NCBI GenBank assembly: GCA_020845695.1
Contig: JADLFG010000019.1
Span: 11,045 to 75,044, forward strand
DNA from: Thermoleophilia bacterium
GTDB lineage: Bacteria > Actinomycetota > Thermoleophilia > Gaiellales > Gaiellaceae
DNA length: 64,000 nt
Reading direction: 5' to 3'
Shown one piece after another: positions 16,196 to 24,217 of the stretch (position 1 is the first letter of the stretch; each line of letters starts with the position of its first letter). The notes under the pieces were generated by a model, which was not told where the DNA came from, made no database searches, and was given only the letters and a program-made list of their open reading frames with translations. Position numbers and translations under genes: made by a program.

Positions 16196-16836
16196 GCCAG
16201 CCCCGCCCGCTCGATACCGGCAGCGACGTCGAAGAAGTCCGAGAACGGCGTGAACGGCACGCCCTTCTCCTCGAGGTAGGCGGCGAGGCCGCGGCGCGCG
16301 AACACGAGGTCGGAGGCCTCGGCGCCGCAGCGGTCGGAGACCCCGTCGCCGACGTAGACCGCGATCGAGCCGTTCGCCTCGGCCAGGACGGCGGCCCGCT
16401 TGCACGGCTCGCCGCAGACCGGGCACGGCGTCTCGTCGCGAAACGAGACGCGCCAGCCGGCGGGATCGGGATCGACCGCGTTCGCGAGCAGCTCGAGGCC
16501 GTCGAGGCCCTCCCGGTCGAGCACGGGCTCGATCAGCTCGCGGAAACCGCTCGAGAGGACGACGAAGCGCCAGCCGCGCTCGCGGGCGCTCGCGACGAGC
16601 TCCCGGAAGCCGGGCCGGATCGCCGCGTGCTCGAGCGTCCAGCCGACGACGTCGGCGAGGGGTGCGCGCACCGGCTCGAACTCGAGCCGCAGCACGTCGT
16701 GGAGCGTGAGGCGGTTCTCGTCGAGGCCGCGGTCGACCTCGGCATACACCTCGGGATCGCCGAACGTCTGCGCGATCGCGTCGAGCAGATCGTGCTCGGT
16801 GATGGTGCCGTCGAAGTCGACGAAGAGCGTGACCAC
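16192..16836 (-). CDS. HAD-family phosphatase (MtnX/PSP-like, subclass IB)
   Basis: The 214-residue HAD hydrolase has the DFDGTIT motif (catalytic D7 and D9 from GTG 16836), VVLSSGF as motif II and VYVGDGVSDRCGAEASDLVFAR as motifs III-IV. A small CPVCGEPCKR segment could bind metal or form a lid. The layout resembles 2-hydroxy-3-keto-5-methylthiopentenyl-1-phosphate phosphatase (MtnX) and phosphoserine phosphatases. No other methionine-salvage gene is here, so the substrate stays open. A TATCCT -10 (16851-16846) lies 9 nt upstream of GTG 16836. ATG 16863 would also be in frame but lies upstream of that -10. Confidence 0.82.
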   Translation of the reverse strand: MVTLFVDFDGTITEHDLLDAIAQTFGDPEVYAEVDRGLDENRLTLHDVLRLEFEPVRAPLADVVGWTLEHAAIRPGFRELVASARERGWRFVVLSSGFRELIEPVLDREGLDGLELLANAVDPDPAGWRVSFRDETPCPVCGEPCKRAAVLAEANGSIAVYVGDGVSDRCGAEASDLVFARRGLAAYLEEKGVPFTPFSDFFDVAAGIERAGLA

Positions 16837-16845
16837 AGCACGGCC

Positions 16846-16864
16846 AGGATAGATGGCGCACAAT
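16846..16864. promoter_or_regulatory. Divergent -10 pair for HAD phosphatase and nitrilase genes
   Basis: TATCCT on the minus strand (16851-16846) and CACAAT on the plus strand (16859-16864). The latter is 7 nt before an in-frame GTG at 16872, which is an alternative leaderless start for the nitrilase. Confidence 0.45.
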
Positions 16865-17846
16865 GGGGCCCGTGCACGGTTCCGTCCGCGTCGCCTGCGT
16901 CCAGGCCGAGCCCGCGATCCTCGACCGGGAGGCCACGGTCGAGCGGCTGCATGTGCTCACAGCCGAGGCCGTTCGGGGTGGCGCGCAGCTCGTGGTCTTC
17001 CCGGAGGCGTTCGTGCCCGCCTACCCGTCGGCGTCGTGGGCGAAGTACCTGGCCGGCTGGGCTGACCCGCGCGGCAAGGCAGCGTTCGCGCAGCTTGCCC
17101 GCGAGTCGGTCGAGATCCCGGGAGCCGCGTTCGATCGAATCGCGGCCGCGGCGCGCGAGCACGACGTCTGGCTCGTCGTCGGCGTCAACGAGATCGAGCA
17201 CGACCGGCCCGGCACGCTCTACAACACGCTGCTCTTCTTCGCCCCGGACGGCTCGCTCGCCCGCAAGCACCGCAAGCTGATGCCGACGAACCACGAGCGG
17301 CTCGTCTGGGGGCTCGGCGACGGGAGCGGGATCGAGTCGGTCGAGACCCCCTTCGGGCGCGTCGGCGGGCTGATCTGCTGGGAGAACTACATGCCGCTCG
17401 CCCGCTTCGCCCTGTACGCGTCAGGCGTCGAGATCTACGTCGCCTCGACCGCGGACGACGGCGAGCGCTGGCAGGCGAGCATGGTCCACATCGCGCTCGA
17501 GTCACGCGCCTACGTGATCTCCTGCTGCCACTTCCAGGACGCGGCGCACTACCCGGCCGACTTCCCCCTGCGCGGGGAGATCGCGGACAAGGGGCTCGTC
17601 GGTCGCGGCGGCAGCTGCATCCTCGGTCCCGACGGCGCCTACCTCGCCGGCCCGCTCTGGGACGAGGAGGGGATCCTCTACGCGGAGCTCGAGGGGACGA
17701 AGCTGCTCGAGGAGCGCCAGCGCTTCGACCCGGTCGGCCACTACCACCGCCCGGACGTGCTCCGGCTCGAGGTCGACGTCCCCTCGACCGGCGGCTCAAC
17801 CCCGGCACCCGGTGGGCTGCCTCCCACCGCGTCGGGGAGCGGGTAG
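16863..17846 (+). CDS. Nitrilase (carbon-nitrogen hydrolase)
   Basis: The 327-residue enzyme has the full Glu-Lys-Cys triad: E48 (VVFPEAFVPAYP), K138 (KHRKLMPTNHERL) and C172 (LICWENYMPLAR). The CWENYMPLAR context is that of true nitrilases, which convert nitriles to carboxylic acids and ammonia, rather than amidases. The last 25 residues are low complexity and overlap the end of the convergent beta-propeller gene by 106 bases. The start may be ATG 16863 or GTG 16872. It could feed nitrogen to the cell from plant or microbial nitriles; that role is inference. Confidence 0.93.
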   Translation: MGPVHGSVRVACVQAEPAILDREATVERLHVLTAEAVRGGAQLVVFPEAFVPAYPSASWAKYLAGWADPRGKAAFAQLARESVEIPGAAFDRIAAAAREHDVWLVVGVNEIEHDRPGTLYNTLLFFAPDGSLARKHRKLMPTNHERLVWGLGDGSGIESVETPFGRVGGLICWENYMPLARFALYASGVEIYVASTADDGERWQASMVHIALESRAYVISCCHFQDAAHYPADFPLRGEIADKGLVGRGGSCILGPDGAYLAGPLWDEEGILYAELEGTKLLEERQRFDPVGHYHRPDVLRLEVDVPSTGGSTPAPGGLPPTASGSG

Positions 17847-19774
17847 CCGGCCCAGCCGAGGTCGGCGAGCGTGTCGAGGCTCGTGGCGAGCGCACCCGCA
17901 TCGGAGAGCGTGTAGAGCGTCCCGCCGAGGACGAGCGAGCGGCGGATCGAGACAGGCCAGCTCTCACCCCCGAACGGGTCGGGCGGGCTCACGTGCGTGA
18001 GCGTGCGGAGCTGCTCGATCCCGGCCCGGCTCGCGCGCAGGAGCACGGCACCGCTCCACCACTCCTCGAAGCCGCCCTCGCCCAGGCCCCAGGTGTCGAG
18101 CGGGATCACGACCGAGCCGGTCGCGGGGTCGTAGAGGAAGGCATGGTGGTCCCACTCGGCCTCGGAGGAGCCCCCACCGAGACTGAGGTGGTGCAGCCGG
18201 GTCGGGCTGGCGGGGTCGGAGACGTCGAAGACCGAGACCTGCGTGCCGAGAATCCGACCCTCCGCGGTCGCGTCCTGGCCGACGCCGAGCAGGAGGCCGT
18301 CCCCGATCGGGTGCAGGTAGGAGGAGTAGCCCGGGATGTGGAGCTCGCCCCGGAGGCGCGGGTGCTCCGGGTCTGCGAGATCGACCACGTGTAGCGGGTC
18401 GACCTGCCGGAACGTGACGACGTAGCCGAGCTCGCCGACGAAGCGGACGGCGTAGACGCGCTCGCCGCGCCCGAGGCCGCCGAGGCGGCCGATCTCGACG
18501 AGACGGCCCTCCCGCTCGGCGAGCGCGGTCACAGCGGTCTCCGATTCAGACTCCTCACCGCCCCACCAGAGCGGAGCGTCGGTCGAGACGGCCCGCAGGA
18601 CGCCGCCGCGCTCCGACAGCGACCACTGGCCGAGGAGGTAGCCGGAGACCGCCCCGCTGGCGCGATAGTCGGTGACGCCACCGGTGGCGACGTCGAATGC
18701 GTGCAGCGCAGTCGTAACGGGAGGCGGCGGCGCGTCGGGCGGCAGTGTGGCCGGGTCGACCCACCGCTGAGTGGCCACGTAGAGGCGCGTGGGGGACGCG
18801 TAGACCGTCTCCGCCCCGGCCATGATCGCGTCCGTGTCGACCGGGTCGACGCCACGGTCGAGGTCGATCGTGAGCACGCTGACGAGGCCGAGATCGGAGA
18901 ACGCCCGCGGGCGGCGGACGTCACGGCAGCGCACGAGCCGGCGGTCGACCGACAGCCGGCCCTCGGCGTCCCGGACGCGGTAGCGCGGGATCCAGGTCGC
19001 GAGCCCCGAGCGCTTGATCACCCGTCGGTTCTCGCGCTCGGCCGCGGCAGCGGCGGCCTCGTCGCCCGACTCCGGGTAGACGAAGTCGAAGCCGGTCGGC
19101 TGCGAGCTCACGACCACGCGCGCGGTCGAGCCGCTGAGGCGAGCCGCGACCAGGGAGGCGTCGACCGTGAGCGTGCGAACCACGCGCATCGCGGCCGGAT
19201 CGGACACATCGACCTCGGTCAGGAAGGTCTGGGAGACACCCGGCCCGGGCGCGATGTCGCTCGCCGCCGCGACGACGTCGACCGGCAGCGGCTCGAACCA
19301 CCAGCCCCCGGTCGAGAGAACGAGCAGCCGGGAGCCGCGCAGGAGCAGCTCGTGCCCGAAACCCTCGCCGAGCGGGAGCGTGCCGAGCAGGGTAGGCGCC
19401 GGCCCGCTGGTGTCGACCGCTCGCAGCTCGCCGCCCGCGACGGTGAAGATCGTCCGTCCGTCCGTCTTGGCGATGTCCGGCTCGTCGACGCCGGGCTCCT
19501 GCACGTTCGTGCCGGTCGGCTCGGGGGCGACCGGCTCGGCGGGCGTCTCCTGGGAGCCGTCCCCCGCCTCCGGGGCCGGCGCCGCGTAGGCGCCGCCGCC
19601 GAGGCCCCACGGCCCGACCACGCGCAGCGCGTCCCGCTGGGCGCGGGAGAGAAGAGCGCCGCAGGACTCGAAGGCCGGTAGAGCAGCCGCCTGCGCCGTC
19701 GAGGTGGCGAGCACCGCTCCCGCCGCGCAGGTCGCGTACGTCAGCGTCCGTCCAGCGATCCGTCTTCCGCGCAC
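17741..19774 (-). CDS. Secreted beta-propeller domain protein
   Basis: The 677-residue protein has a signal peptide (about 1-29), then a Pro/Glu-rich linker and EPGVDEPDIAKTDGRTIFTV, the start of a large beta-propeller family found in secreted bacterial and archaeal proteins (C-terminal beta-propeller, distantly WD40-like). Blades repeat as LLRGSRLLVLSTGG, ASPTRLYVATQRW, RVYAVRFVGELGYVVTFR and IPGYSSYLHPIGDGLLLG. The role is unknown; such proteins may bind ligands or partners at the cell surface. GTG 19774 has GGGAGG six bases upstream. The C-terminal 35 residues are disordered-looking and overlap the nitrilase end. Confidence 0.85.
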   Translation of the reverse strand: MRGRRIAGRTLTYATCAAGAVLATSTAQAAALPAFESCGALLSRAQRDALRVVGPWGLGGGAYAAPAPEAGDGSQETPAEPVAPEPTGTNVQEPGVDEPDIAKTDGRTIFTVAGGELRAVDTSGPAPTLLGTLPLGEGFGHELLLRGSRLLVLSTGGWWFEPLPVDVVAAASDIAPGPGVSQTFLTEVDVSDPAAMRVVRTLTVDASLVAARLSGSTARVVVSSQPTGFDFVYPESGDEAAAAAAERENRRVIKRSGLATWIPRYRVRDAEGRLSVDRRLVRCRDVRRPRAFSDLGLVSVLTIDLDRGVDPVDTDAIMAGAETVYASPTRLYVATQRWVDPATLPPDAPPPPVTTALHAFDVATGGVTDYRASGAVSGYLLGQWSLSERGGVLRAVSTDAPLWWGGEESESETAVTALAEREGRLVEIGRLGGLGRGERVYAVRFVGELGYVVTFRQVDPLHVVDLADPEHPRLRGELHIPGYSSYLHPIGDGLLLGVGQDATAEGRILGTQVSVFDVSDPASPTRLHHLSLGGGSSEAEWDHHAFLYDPATGSVVIPLDTWGLGEGGFEEWWSGAVLLRASRAGIEQLRTLTHVSPPDPFGGESWPVSIRRSLVLGGTLYTLSDAGALATSLDTLADLGWAGYPLPDAVGGSPPGAGVEPPVEGTSTSSRSTSGRW

Positions 19775-19874
19775 GGTTGCCTCCCTCGTCGTCCGAAGTC
19801 TGCCTCTTTGACGGACGTTGCGCTGCGGAAGTTCCCGCGCCCTGGTCAGTCGATCTCGCCGGCCCGTGCCAGCC

Positions 19875-19906
19875 TGCCGGTGCCAGGCACGTGCCTGGCA
19901 CCGGCA
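19875..19906. repeat. 32-bp perfect palindrome (GTGCCAGGCAC type)
   Basis: TGCCGGTGCCAGGCAC is followed directly by its reverse complement, giving 16-bp arms without a loop. It lies in the 168-bp gap between the propeller and DMT transporter genes. The GTGCCAGGCAC core resembles dispersed REP-type elements seen in many genomes. The rest of the gap shows nothing else. Confidence 0.75.
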
Positions 19907-19942
19907 CTTCCGACACCGGTGCTTTCGCCCGACGGTCGAGAC

Positions 19943-20839
19943 TCAATCGACGACGCCGATCGGCGTGCGCCGCGGACGGGCGATCACGATCCCGGCCGCG
20001 ATCACGACCCCGCCGGCGACCTCGAGCGGCCCCATCCGCTCGCCGAGCGTCAAGACCGCGAACGCCGCCCCCAGGAACGGCTGCAAGTTCGAGTAGAGCG
20101 CGGCCCGGTTCGCCCCGACCCGCTCGATCGCCGTGAACCAGAGCACGTTCGTGACGACGAACGAGAGCAGCATGCTGTAGAGGAGCGCCGCCCAGGCGAC
20201 CGACGAGATCGACCCCCAGTCCTGCCGGGCGAGCTGCGGGAGCGCGGTCAGCGCGAGCGGCACGGCCGCGGCGAGGCCGACCACGGCGCTGAAGCGGTAC
20301 GGCGAGTAGCGGCGCAGGAACCCGACTGCGAGCACGGAGTAGATCGCCCAGGAGAGCGGCGCGCCCAGCCCGATCAGGATCCCGCCGAGGTCGCCCGAGA
20401 GGCCGCCTTCGGCCTCGGCGGCGACGAGCGCCACCCCGCCGAAGGAGACCGCGGCCGCGAGCCAGTAGCGGCGCTGCGCCTGCTCGACGCGCAGGAGCAG
20501 CGCCGCGACGCCGACGAGCACCGGCATCGTCCCGAATAGAAGCGCGACCGTCGCCGCATCCGTCCGCTCGACCCCGTAGGCGAAGCTGACCTGGTTCAGG
20601 TAGAGACAGAGCGCGACCACGCCGACGAGGAGCGGCAGCTCGCGCCGGCGCATCCGCAGCGTGCCCTCGTGGCCGTAGGCGATCGCGGCGAACGCGAGCG
20701 ACCCGATCCCGAAGCGGGCGATCGCGTAGGCGAGCGGCTCGAAGCCGTGCGTGAGCGCGTACTTGATCACCGCGAAGTGGAAGCTCCAGATCAGCACCGT
20801 CACGAGGAGCAGGACATCCGCGGGCAGCCGGTGGCGCAC
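19943..20839 (-). CDS. EamA/DMT-family transporter
   Basis: The 298-residue membrane protein has ten predicted helices arranged as two EamA repeats (for example LLLVTVLIWSFHFAVIKYAL near the start and SVLAVGFL and VTNVLWFTAIERVGANRAAL in the second half). Such transporters export metabolites or amino acids; the substrate cannot be told. GTG 20839 is 7 nt after a TATCCT -10 (20852-20847), which decides the start over the longer frame reaching 21004. It is divergent from the small gene at 20874. Confidence 0.9.
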   Translation of the reverse strand: MRHRLPADVLLLVTVLIWSFHFAVIKYALTHGFEPLAYAIARFGIGSLAFAAIAYGHEGTLRMRRRELPLLVGVVALCLYLNQVSFAYGVERTDAATVALLFGTMPVLVGVAALLLRVEQAQRRYWLAAAVSFGGVALVAAEAEGGLSGDLGGILIGLGAPLSWAIYSVLAVGFLRRYSPYRFSAVVGLAAAVPLALTALPQLARQDWGSISSVAWAALLYSMLLSFVVTNVLWFTAIERVGANRAALYSNLQPFLGAAFAVLTLGERMGPLEVAGGVVIAAGIVIARPRRTPIGVVD

Positions 20840-20846
20840 GGCCGCG

Positions 20847-20867
20847 AGGATACCCGGGTGGTAAGGT
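20847..20867. promoter_or_regulatory. Divergent leaderless promoters
   Basis: TATCCT on the minus strand (20852-20847, 7 nt before GTG 20839) and TAAGGT on the plus strand (20862-20867, 6 nt before GTG 20874). The -10s are nine bases apart, so each -35 region lies in or next to the opposite coding start. Confidence 0.65.
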
Positions 20868-20873
20868 GCGGCC

Positions 20874-21152
20874 GTGCCCGGGACCCGCGAGCCCACGATC
20901 GCGGACGTCGAGGCGCTCGTCTGCGCCGCGACGCCGCACTTCGCGTTCCAGATCCGCGCGCGCGTCCGCGACCTCGTCCGTAACCTCGGTCCGGAGCACC
21001 CCACCCGGCGCTACGGCGAAGCGCAGATCGCGATGCTCGAGCGGCTCGGCCACGCGACGTCAAAGGCCGCCGAGGGGCCGCTCGAGCCCGCAACCCGGAT
21101 CGGCTGGGAGACGGTCCCGAGCCACCGCGCCGTCCGCGCCGAGCGGCACTGA
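20874..21152 (+). CDS. Hypothetical protein, 92 residues
   Basis: No family recognised. The protein is small, soluble and His/Arg-rich, with a helical N-terminal region (TIADVEALVCAATPHFAFQIRARVRDLVRNL) and a segment TRRYGEAQIAMLERLGHATSKA that reads as two short helices. GTG 20874 has a TAAGGT -10 6 nt upstream. Its TGA overlaps the fabL ATG (TGATG), so it is the first gene of a two-gene operon and may be linked to fatty acid synthesis. Confidence 0.7.
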   Translation: MPGTREPTIADVEALVCAATPHFAFQIRARVRDLVRNLGPEHPTRRYGEAQIAMLERLGHATSKAAEGPLEPATRIGWETVPSHRAVRAERH

Positions 21153-21898
21153 TGCGCCAGCCCTTCGAGGGCAAGTCCGTGCTCGTCACGGGCGGCTCGC
21201 GGGGCATCGGCAGGGAGATCGCGCTCCGCTTCGCCGCGCTCGGCGCCGCCCGCGTCTCGATCGGGTACCTGCGCAGCGACGAGGCGGCGCGTGAGACCGC
21301 CGCCGAGTTGGCAAGGGCCGGCACCGAGGCGGTCCTCCTCCGCGGGAACATCGGCGACCCCGACCGGGTCGAGCGGCTGCTCGACGAGGCCGGGCCGCTC
21401 GACGTGATCGTTGCGAACGCCGCCACCGGCGTGATCCGGCCGGCGCTCGAGCTCGAGGAGAAGCACTGGGACTGGACGCTGAACGCGAACGCCCGCTCGG
21501 TCTTCACGCTCGCCCGCCACGCTGCGCCCACGATGCCGCCCGGAAGCTCGATCGTCGCCCTCTCCAGCCTGGGCTCGGTCCGCGTGCTCGAGAACTACGT
21601 GCTGGTCGGGGTCTCGAAGGCGGCGATCGAGACGCTCGTCCGCTACCTCGCGGTCGAGCTCGCGCCGCGCGAGCTCCGGGTCAACGCCGTCTCCGCGGGC
21701 CTCGTCGAGACCGGCGCGCTCGACCATTTCCCGAACCGGGACGAGATGCTCGGCTACTACCGGAGCCGCACCCCCGCGGGCCGGCTCGTCGAGCCGAAGG
21801 ACATCGCCGACGCCGTCTGCTTCCTCTGCTCGCCCGAGGCGGAGATGATCCGCGGTCAGACGATCGTCGTCGATGGCGGCTACTCGATCGTCGCCTGA
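21152..21898 (+). CDS. fabL: FabL-type enoyl-ACP reductase (SDR family)
   Basis: The 248-residue short-chain dehydrogenase has the NAD(P) motif TGGSRGIG (13-20) and a Ser/Tyr/Lys catalytic set in ALSSLGSVRVLENYVLVGVSKAA. That stretch, with RYLAVELAP, ALDHFPNRDEML, TPAGRLVEPKDI and IRGQTIVVDGGYS, matches the Bacillus FabL (NADPH enoyl-ACP reductase) pattern closely as I remember it, more than FabG. It probably completes the fatty acid elongation cycle. It follows the small hypothetical gene with a one-base overlap. An ordinary 3-oxoacyl reductase remains possible. Confidence 0.85.
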   Translation: MRQPFEGKSVLVTGGSRGIGREIALRFAALGAARVSIGYLRSDEAARETAAELARAGTEAVLLRGNIGDPDRVERLLDEAGPLDVIVANAATGVIRPALELEEKHWDWTLNANARSVFTLARHAAPTMPPGSSIVALSSLGSVRVLENYVLVGVSKAAIETLVRYLAVELAPRELRVNAVSAGLVETGALDHFPNRDEMLGYYRSRTPAGRLVEPKDIADAVCFLCSPEAEMIRGQTIVVDGGYSIVA

Positions 21899-22024
21899 GC
21901 CTGAGCCTGAGCCGGAGGCCCGGCGCGGTACCCGGGCCGCAGCTCGCTGGCAGCGGGGCCGGCAGGGCCGGCGCCGCGGACGGATTCCGCGCGCCCGCTC
22001 TTGACCGCGCGGGGGCACGTGTCT

Positions 22025-22047
22025 ATGCTTTCATTACGTAACGAAAA
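22025..22047 (+). promoter_or_regulatory. Promoter and MarR-type operator for the efflux operon
   Basis: A TATGCT -10 (22025-22030) is overlapped by TTTCATTACGTAACGAAA (22030-22047), an 18-bp palindrome with 16 matching positions. The operator covers the expected start point and abuts the MFS start codon. The local AT content is unlike the surroundings. The MarR gene at 23498 in the same operon is the likely ligand. Confidence 0.7.
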
Positions 22048-23501
22048 TGCATGATCGCAGCGTCTACCCCCTCGGCAAGCGCCGGACACTGATCGTCCTC
22101 GCGGGGACGCTGCTCGGCATGCTGGTGGCCTCGCTCAACCAGACGCTCGCGGCCACGGCGATGCCGATCATCGTCGAGGACCTGGGCGGGCTCGGACACT
22201 ACTCCTGGGTGTTCTCCGCGTACGTGCTCGGAGCCACGGTCGCGATCCCGCTCTACGGAAAGCTGTCAGACCTCTACGGGCGCCGGCCGCTCTTCTTGGC
22301 CGCGATCCTGCTCTTCTCGATCGGCTCCGTCCTCGCCGGTCTCGCCGCCTCGATGGAGCAGCTCGTCGCCGCCCGGACCGTCCAGGGCATCGGCGCCGGC
22401 GGGCTCGTCCCGCTCGGGATCGCGGTGATCGGGGACGTGATCGCGCCGCGGGAGCGCGGCCGCTGGCAGGCGGTGAACGGCGTCGTGTTCGCCGCCTCCG
22501 CGGTCGGCGGGCCGATGCTCGGCGGCTGGATCGCCGACAACGCCTCCTGGCGGCTCGCGTTCTTCGTGAGCCTGCCGCTCGCCGCGCTCGCGCTCGTCGT
22601 CGTCTGGTTCGGCTTCGGCCGGCGACCGCGCGGCGAGAGCCGCCGGATCGACTACCCGGGCGCCGTCCTGCTCACGCTCGGCACGGGGGCCGGCCTGGTC
22701 GCGGCGTCGTCCGGTGGCGTCGACTACCCCTGGCGCTCGCCGGTGATCCTGTCGCTGCTCGCGGTGTCGACGCTGCTCCTGGCCGCGTTCCTCGCGTGGG
22801 AGCGGCGGGCGCCCGAGCCGCTCGTGCCGCTCCACCTCCTGCGGGGCCGGACGATCGCGACCGCGGAGGCGGCGCTGTTCGCGCTCGGAGCGGCGACGTT
22901 CGGCACGGTCACGTTCGTGCCGCTGTTCGTTCAGGGTGTCCTGCGGGAGAGCGCAACCAGCGCGGGCGCCGTGATCACGCCGCTCATGCTCTCGTGGATC
23001 GCCTCCGGCGCGATCGCCGGGCAGGTCGTCGCCCGCACGGGCCGCCCCCGGCCGGTGCTGCTCGCCGGCCCGCCGCTGATGGCGGCCGGGTTCGTGCTGC
23101 TCGCCCTGATGGGCGCCGACGCCTCGGTTGCCGACGCGATCGTCGGCGTCTCCGTGCTCGGGGCCGGCGTCGGCCTAATGATGCAGACGCTCATGGTCGT
23201 GGTGCAGAACGCGGCGCCACGGGAGCTGATGGGAGCCGTGACCGCCTCGGCCCAGTTCTCGCGCTGGCTCGGCGCGGCGCTCGGGGTGACACTGATGGGC
23301 GCGGTGGTCGCGTCCCGGCTCGGGAACGTCGCCTCCCCGACCGCCTCTCCCTCCGAGCTCGCGGCCGCGATCCACCCGGCGTTCCTGCTCGCGCTCGGCA
23401 CCGCGGCGCTCGCATTCGTCGCCATGGTGCTGCTTCCGGACACGAAGCTGCGAAAGCGGTTCGAGCCCGCGGAGATCGCCGCGGCGGCCCGCGCGCGATG
23501 A
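22047..23501 (+). CDS. MFS drug-efflux transporter (DHA2/EmrB-QacA type)
   Basis: The 484-residue protein has 14 predicted transmembrane helices, the size of the DHA2 group of proton antiporters that export drugs and other toxic compounds. Motif A is visible as GKLSDLYGRRPLF, and ARTVQGIGAGGLVPLG corresponds to motif B/C of the family. Helices end near ALAFVAMVLLPDTKLRK. ATG 22047 sits at the edge of the palindromic operator. The stop overlaps the MarR start (ATGA). Expression is therefore probably induced when a ligand releases MarR. Confidence 0.93.
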   Translation: MHDRSVYPLGKRRTLIVLAGTLLGMLVASLNQTLAATAMPIIVEDLGGLGHYSWVFSAYVLGATVAIPLYGKLSDLYGRRPLFLAAILLFSIGSVLAGLAASMEQLVAARTVQGIGAGGLVPLGIAVIGDVIAPRERGRWQAVNGVVFAASAVGGPMLGGWIADNASWRLAFFVSLPLAALALVVVWFGFGRRPRGESRRIDYPGAVLLTLGTGAGLVAASSGGVDYPWRSPVILSLLAVSTLLLAAFLAWERRAPEPLVPLHLLRGRTIATAEAALFALGAATFGTVTFVPLFVQGVLRESATSAGAVITPLMLSWIASGAIAGQVVARTGRPRPVLLAGPPLMAAGFVLLALMGADASVADAIVGVSVLGAGVGLMMQTLMVVVQNAAPRELMGAVTASAQFSRWLGAALGVTLMGAVVASRLGNVASPTASPSELAAAIHPAFLLALGTAALAFVAMVLLPDTKLRKRFEPAEIAAAARAR

Positions 23502-23956
23502 CCCGCGAGGAGCTCGAGCGGATGGCCGAGGCGATCGTGCGCCTGCGCGCCGAGATCCTCCGCCGCCGGGACACGGAGACCCTGCCGGCCGCCGAGCTGA
23601 CGACCCCGCAGGCCCTCGCGCTCAGGTCGATCGTGCTCGAAGGGCCGCTGCGGATGGGGGCGCTCGCGGACGTGCTCGGCGTCTCGGTTGCGACCGCGAG
23701 CCGCACCGTGGACACGCTCGCTGCGCGCGGGCTCGCCCGCCGCCAGCCCGACCCCGCGGACGCGCGCGCCGTCCGCGTGTGCGCGACCCCGCGCGGGAAG
23801 CGCGAGCACGCCGTGCGCCGGGAGCGGTTCGCCCGGGCGCTCGAGCGCCTGCTCGACGAGCTGTCCGAGCACGAGCGGCGCCAGCTCGCAGCCTCGCTCG
23901 AGACGGTCGGGCGGCTGCTCGCCCCGCAGCGGGACGTCGACCGGGAGGCGAGCTGA
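23498..23956 (+). CDS. MarR-family transcriptional regulator
   Basis: The 152-residue winged-helix regulator shows the MarR core: TPQALALRSIVLEGPLRMGALADVLGVSVATASRTVDTLAARGLARR as helix-turn-helix and recognition helix, then RQPDPADARAVRVCATPRGK as the wing. A helical C-terminal region, LSEHERRQLAASLETVGRLL, would form the dimer interface. It overlaps the MFS gene by four bases and most likely represses the operon through the 22030-22047 palindrome. Confidence 0.9.
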   Translation: MTREELERMAEAIVRLRAEILRRRDTETLPAAELTTPQALALRSIVLEGPLRMGALADVLGVSVATASRTVDTLAARGLARRQPDPADARAVRVCATPRGKREHAVRRERFARALERLLDELSEHERRQLAASLETVGRLLAPQRDVDREAS

Positions 23957-24210
23957 CCGGCGAGCACGGTCCCGCCACGCGCGTCGCGCTCGCCGCGGGA
24001 ATCTTCGCGTTCGCCCTCTCGCTCGCGCTCTACCTCTACACGCTCTCGCCGACCCTGAGCGTCCTCGTCGCGGCCGCCTTCATCGCCGGCGGGATGGTCG
24101 CCCGCCGCCGGGCGGCGCTGCCGATCGGCCGCGCGGCCGCCCACGCGGCGATCGCCGGCGGGCTGGCGGGCGCGCTTGCTGCTCTCGCGCTCGTCGCCGT
24201 CGAGGGTTGA
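23953..24210 (+). CDS. Small membrane protein, probable CTG start
   Basis: The 85-residue frame encodes three predicted helices (VALAAGIFAFALSLALYLYTL, SVLVAAAFIAGGMVA and AAAHAAIAGGLAGALAALALVAV). No ATG, GTG or TTG occurs in frame before the first helix. A CTG at 23953 overlaps the MarR stop as CTGA, with GGAGG at 23944-23948 just upstream. I infer a coupled CTG start. It may assist the efflux pump; the function is unknown. Confidence 0.6.
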   Translation: MTGEHGPATRVALAAGIFAFALSLALYLYTLSPTLSVLVAAAFIAGGMVARRRAALPIGRAAAHAAIAGGLAGALAALALVAVEG

Positions 24211-24217
24211 CGCTCCG

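Noticed and set aside
13732..17280. A very long open frame on the plus strand (over 1,100 codons)
   Set aside because: It is an out-of-phase shadow of the gamma-glutamyltransferase, GNAT, HAD and nitrilase genes. Its composition is Arg/Ala/Pro-rich with no domain.
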